A stretch of DNA of 16,446 bases from an uncultured Cellvibrio sp. GTDB taxonomy: Bacteria; Pseudomonadota; Gammaproteobacteria; Pseudomonadales; Cellvibrionaceae. The DNA lies in the NCBI GenBank assembly GCA_946886255.1, contig CAMPIG010000056.1:1-16446 (forward strand), in the 5' to 3' direction. Both the position numbers and the translations under genes were made by a program. Position 1 is the stretch's first letter; every line of letters begins with the position of its first letter. Shown in pieces: positions 13,896-16,446 of this stretch. The notes beneath the pieces are model-generated. The model did no database searches and was not told where the DNA came from. It saw only the letters and a list, made by a program, of their open reading frames with translations.

Positions 13896-14525
13896 CTAAC
13901 CTTTTTCCAGCTCAAAGGTAATTCGTTCGCGGACATCAAACGATTTAACCGGTACATCGTTAACCATCCTGGGTTTGTATTTCCAGCGTTTGATCGCCTG
14001 AACAACGCTGCTGTTAAAGACGCTTGAAGGAACCGCATTGATGATACGAATATTCTCGGTCGCACCCGTTGGCGCCACGTCAAACATCACATCAACATAA
14101 CCTTCAATACCACGCGAGGATGCGGAGGTTGGGTAATTGGGCTGTACTTTTATAAATGGCATAGCCTGATCACCGAAGGAACTGTCAAGCTGAACATCGA
14201 TTATCGGTTTGGTAACGGCCAATAAACCATGCGCAGTTGCTTTGACGTTTGGGTCAACCGGGTCCAGTTCCGGTGCAGATGGTTGTATTGTTGGCGGTTG
14301 CGGTTTGACGGGTTTTTCCAATTGTTCATATCGGTTTTTGATATCGGTGGGATTCTCATTGACGAACGCTGTTATCTCTTCGGTGTCTTCCGGTTCAATA
14401 ATGTCAACAAAATCGGTATGTACCAATTGATGCATCAAATACAAAATTGACAGGGTGGCGATAGAAGCAGCAGGCAAGATACTCAGCATACGCACAAACG
14501 GATTAGCTAAGGTAAACGTGGTCAT
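13896..14525 (-). CDS. TonB-family energy transducer, small TonB2-like
   Basis: This 209-residue protein is a TonB-type energy transducer. It has a short cytoplasmic N-terminus, one membrane helix (about 13-34, MLSILPAASIATLSILYLMH), an acidic and proline-bearing periplasmic linker with KPVKPQPPTIQPSAPELDP (71-89), and a C-terminal TonB domain (about 125-205). In that domain IEGYVDVMFDV and AIKRWKYKP are the usual conserved strands. The size and short linker match TonB2-like proteins. The ATG at 14523-14525 has an AGGA box 7 nt upstream; a longer frame from 14561 lacks family support. It lies 104 nt downstream of the M56 peptidase gene on the same strand, and no exbB or exbD is in the window. 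It could energise the nearby receptor, but the neighbouring BlaI/M56 genes suggest separate, signal-linked control. Confidence 0.88.
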   Translation of the reverse strand: MTTFTLANPFVRMLSILPAASIATLSILYLMHQLVHTDFVDIIEPEDTEEITAFVNENPTDIKNRYEQLEKPVKPQPPTIQPSAPELDPVDPNVKATAHGLLAVTKPIIDVQLDSSFGDQAMPFIKVQPNYPTSASSRGIEGYVDVMFDVAPTGATENIRIINAVPSSVFNSSVVQAIKRWKYKPRMVNDVPVKSFDVRERITFELEKG

Positions 14526-14629
14526 AGGATGATCCTCATGAATATTGATAAGGTTTAACAAATTCCGGGCATGACTTCCCCCGTCCCGGTACGGGCAAAA
14601 AATTAAGAGGTTAGTGAGATAAAGTCAGA

Positions 14630-16192
14630 TTATCGTCGTCGCTGTTCTGCGAAGAGAGGCTGTTGGATCTGGAAGGTAAACACTTCAGTGACACCTTCGA
14701 TAATCACCGGAATACCATCGATGATCTGCGGGTGATAACGGGAGTCTTTTAATGCTGCCAATACAGCTTTGTCGAATACATGACGAGGATGAGACTTCAA
14801 GATATGGGGGGCGAAGATTGTTCCATCTTCTGCAATGGAAAATTCAACGATAACCTCACCCTCCGTACCCCGCTCCAGAGCATTGCGCGGATAGATTGGA
14901 ATCACCATTTCTGCCGGCATGTAACCTTGCATATGGATCAAAGGTTGTGGCATTTTAACTGGCTTGATTAACTGCCGTCCGCTCACCAGAGCACTGGTGT
15001 CCAGCGTGCTGCGACTGGCGGTAATGATCAACTTTTCATGAGGCAACCTAGGCATTTCACTTACCCGAACCTGTTGTTTTAATTTGCGCAAGGTATCCGC
15101 ATCCAGCCGATAGATTGGTGTAGCATTTTCTTTCCCGGATCCTGTTGCCGACTCTCTACGGTCGGTGCCAGGCAATTGTATCTTTAACACCTGGGCTATC
15201 AGGGTTTGTTGGATTGGCATGAGCTGCAAACTTGCCACAGGCAAGAGCAGCAACAGCAAAACCAGCACCCAATATTGCCGCGCTTCAGGTGTCGCGTTGT
15301 CCCGCTGACGCTGGCGGTCCAGAATAGCTTCTATGCGATAAAACACTGGCGAATGCCCTGCCATGGACAATACAGGTTCAGGTGGGACTTTCACCGACTG
15401 GGCCATGGCTAACAGATTTTCTGCATAGATTATTTCTTTGTTGCGTAACTGATAATCTTTATGCAGGCGGTAGATATAATCGTCACAAGCGATTTCGGCG
15501 AAGTGGAATAACCGATTGGTTAACCACCACACCGGCGGTAAGAACCAGAAAAATGCACAGCATATTTTTACGGCAAGTGTCGTTACCCAATCGCAACGCG
15601 CCACATGCCCCAGCTCATGCAATAACACCGACAATTTACGCTCACTGGTCCAGCTACTTGTATGCGTAGGTAACATGATGACCGGACGAAAGATGCCCCA
15701 CATCTGCGGCGAGTTAACCGTGTCGCTGACGAGCAAGGTAACCTCACGGGTTATACCCATTTCCTCACGTAAATCCAGCAGGAGTTGCTCCATTTCACTA
15801 TCGTCACAACTTCTCGATTGACGGGTTTGCAAGGCGACACCACAGATCCCCAGCAGTAAATAAAACAACAGCCAGAACACGCCCATTGCATAAATGGCTG
15901 TTATCAACAGAACATTATTTATTTCACCAAACCAAACGGAAAAATTATAAAGCCAGGTCACAGCCAGGGAGGTTGGTTTATCAAAGGACAGAACCTGCCA
16001 TTTTATTTCGGGTAAAAAACTGAACAGCAAAGGCAATAACAGGAGTGCGAATAAACCGGTGGCTACCCAAAAGTGCTGCAACGCCGCTGATTTTTTTCGT
16101 AACAACAACAAACCGGCAGCAACAGCCAGGATGATCAATAACGGCTTAATCAACAACAGGGTAAGTATGCATAATGCGTTTTCTGTGGCCAT
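14630..16192 (-). CDS. BlaR1/MecR1-type M56 peptidase fused to a TonB C-terminal domain
   Basis: This 520-residue membrane protein has hydrophobic helices at about 8-31, 41-60, 92-120 and 308-324, and a zinc metalloprotease core of the M56 family. HELGH (192-196) supplies the zinc ligands and base, and FAEIACDD (231-238) with E233 the third ligand. In place of the penicillin-binding sensor of BlaR1, the C-terminus (about 425-507) is a TonB-like domain with PIYPRNALERGTEGEVIVEFSI and a conserved FDKAVLAAL-YHP region. The ATG at 16190-16192 is chosen because a GAGG box lies 5 nt upstream. An earlier ATG at 16222, overlapping the repressor stop as TAATG, would add ten residues and has no ribosome-binding site. 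With the upstream BlaI-type gene it should form a signal-induced repressor-cleaving pair; the signal is unknown. Confidence 0.9.
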   Translation of the reverse strand: MATENALCILTLLLIKPLLIILAVAAGLLLLRKKSAALQHFWVATGLFALLLLPLLFSFLPEIKWQVLSFDKPTSLAVTWLYNFSVWFGEINNVLLITAIYAMGVFWLLFYLLLGICGVALQTRQSRSCDDSEMEQLLLDLREEMGITREVTLLVSDTVNSPQMWGIFRPVIMLPTHTSSWTSERKLSVLLHELGHVARCDWVTTLAVKICCAFFWFLPPVWWLTNRLFHFAEIACDDYIYRLHKDYQLRNKEIIYAENLLAMAQSVKVPPEPVLSMAGHSPVFYRIEAILDRQRQRDNATPEARQYWVLVLLLLLLPVASLQLMPIQQTLIAQVLKIQLPGTDRRESATGSGKENATPIYRLDADTLRKLKQQVRVSEMPRLPHEKLIITASRSTLDTSALVSGRQLIKPVKMPQPLIHMQGYMPAEMVIPIYPRNALERGTEGEVIVEFSIAEDGTIFAPHILKSHPRHVFDKAVLAALKDSRYHPQIIDGIPVIIEGVTEVFTFQIQQPLFAEQRRR

Positions 16193-16221
16193 GTCTGCCT
16201 CACGAAAAAAACCGCTAACCA

Positions 16222-16446
16222 TTATTGCTTTTTAGCTTTCTCAATTGCTGCCTTAAGTTCAGCAACTTCTGCATCGCTCAACTCCTGTTTATTCATTCCC
16301 AGGAGTGCGTTCACGGCAGCGACCGTTGAACCCTCGAAAAACGTCTTAATCAATTTCTGCAAGGCGTTGGCACGCGCCTCGCTGCGCGCCACCCCAGGAA
16401 AATAAATATAACGCGGCCCCTCTTCACGATAATCGACTAACTTCTT
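16222..16446 (-). CDS. BlaI/MecI/CopY-family repressor, C-terminal part (start outside window)
   Basis: The last 74 codons of a gene running in from the right edge read KKLVDYREEGPRYIYFPGVA, then a helical tail with ARANALQKLIKTFFEGS and ELSDAEVAELKAAIEKAKKQ. This is the characteristic end of BlaI/MecI repressors: the last part of the winged helix followed by the dimerisation helices, including the L-K-T-F-F-E-G-S segment. In known systems the partner M56 protein triggers cleavage near this region. The stop TAA at 16222-16224 is 29 nt before the chosen start of the M56 gene, so the two are co-transcribed. The DNA-binding half, the promoter and any BlaI operator lie outside the window. Confidence 0.9.
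   Translation of the reverse strand, partial: KKLVDYREEGPRYIYFPGVARSEARANALQKLIKTFFEGSTVAAVNALLGMNKQELSDAEVAELKAAIEKAKKQ

Noticed and set aside
14578..14596. Possible hairpin CCCGT-CCCGGT-ACGGG between the M56 and TonB genes
   Set aside because: The stem is only 5 bp and its A/T-run lies on the wrong side for a minus-strand terminator.

Overview
The window looks like chromosomal DNA of a carbohydrate-degrading gammaproteobacterium, most likely of the Cellvibrionaceae (Cellvibrio-like). This rests on the gene families present: a VolA/Pla-1-type lipase lipoprotein, RsmJ, a TonB-dependent sugar-uptake locus, and a BlaI/M56 unit carrying TonB domains. The species assignment is inference. Thirteen protein genes are supported and all but one (MFS, 11741-12958) are on the minus strand. 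Two are cut by the window edges: the lipase at 1 and the BlaI-type repressor at 16446. I saw no rRNA, tRNA, CRISPR array or insertion sequence. No gene-free stretch exceeds 300 bases.

Layout. 1-1682: 5' part of a secreted lipase lipoprotein. 1926-4359: a two-gene operon of a circularly permuted ATP-grasp protein and an alpha-E protein. 4589-5257: a 2-oxoglutarate/Fe(II) oxygenase, apparently with a TTG start and its own promoter. 5344-12958: a sugar locus with a ROK fructokinase, a TonB-dependent receptor, a cytoplasmic GH32/68-like beta-propeller hydrolase, a ROK-family repressor, and a divergent MFS transporter. 12955-13836: RsmJ, which makes a 16S rRNA modification. 13896-16446: TonB, an M56 peptidase fused to a TonB C-terminal domain, and a BlaI-type repressor, all in one direction.

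How the sugar locus probably works (inference): the receptor brings an oligosaccharide across the outer membrane and the MFS protein carries it into the cytoplasm. The small hydrolase splits it there and the fructokinase phosphorylates released fructose, so a sucrose-like or fructo-oligosaccharide substrate is the best guess. The repressor gene is followed after 28 nt by the hydrolase gene.

The most striking signal is an AT-rich palindrome present twice. One copy (9099-9129) lies in front of the receptor. The other (11614-11661) lies between the repressor and the transporter. In the second copy each arm of a 48-bp inverted repeat contains a TTGACT -35-like box, so two divergent promoters are folded onto one operator. 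This predicts a small autoregulated regulon of receptor, repressor-hydrolase and transporter. The repressor has lost the zinc-binding cysteine cluster usual in ROK proteins.
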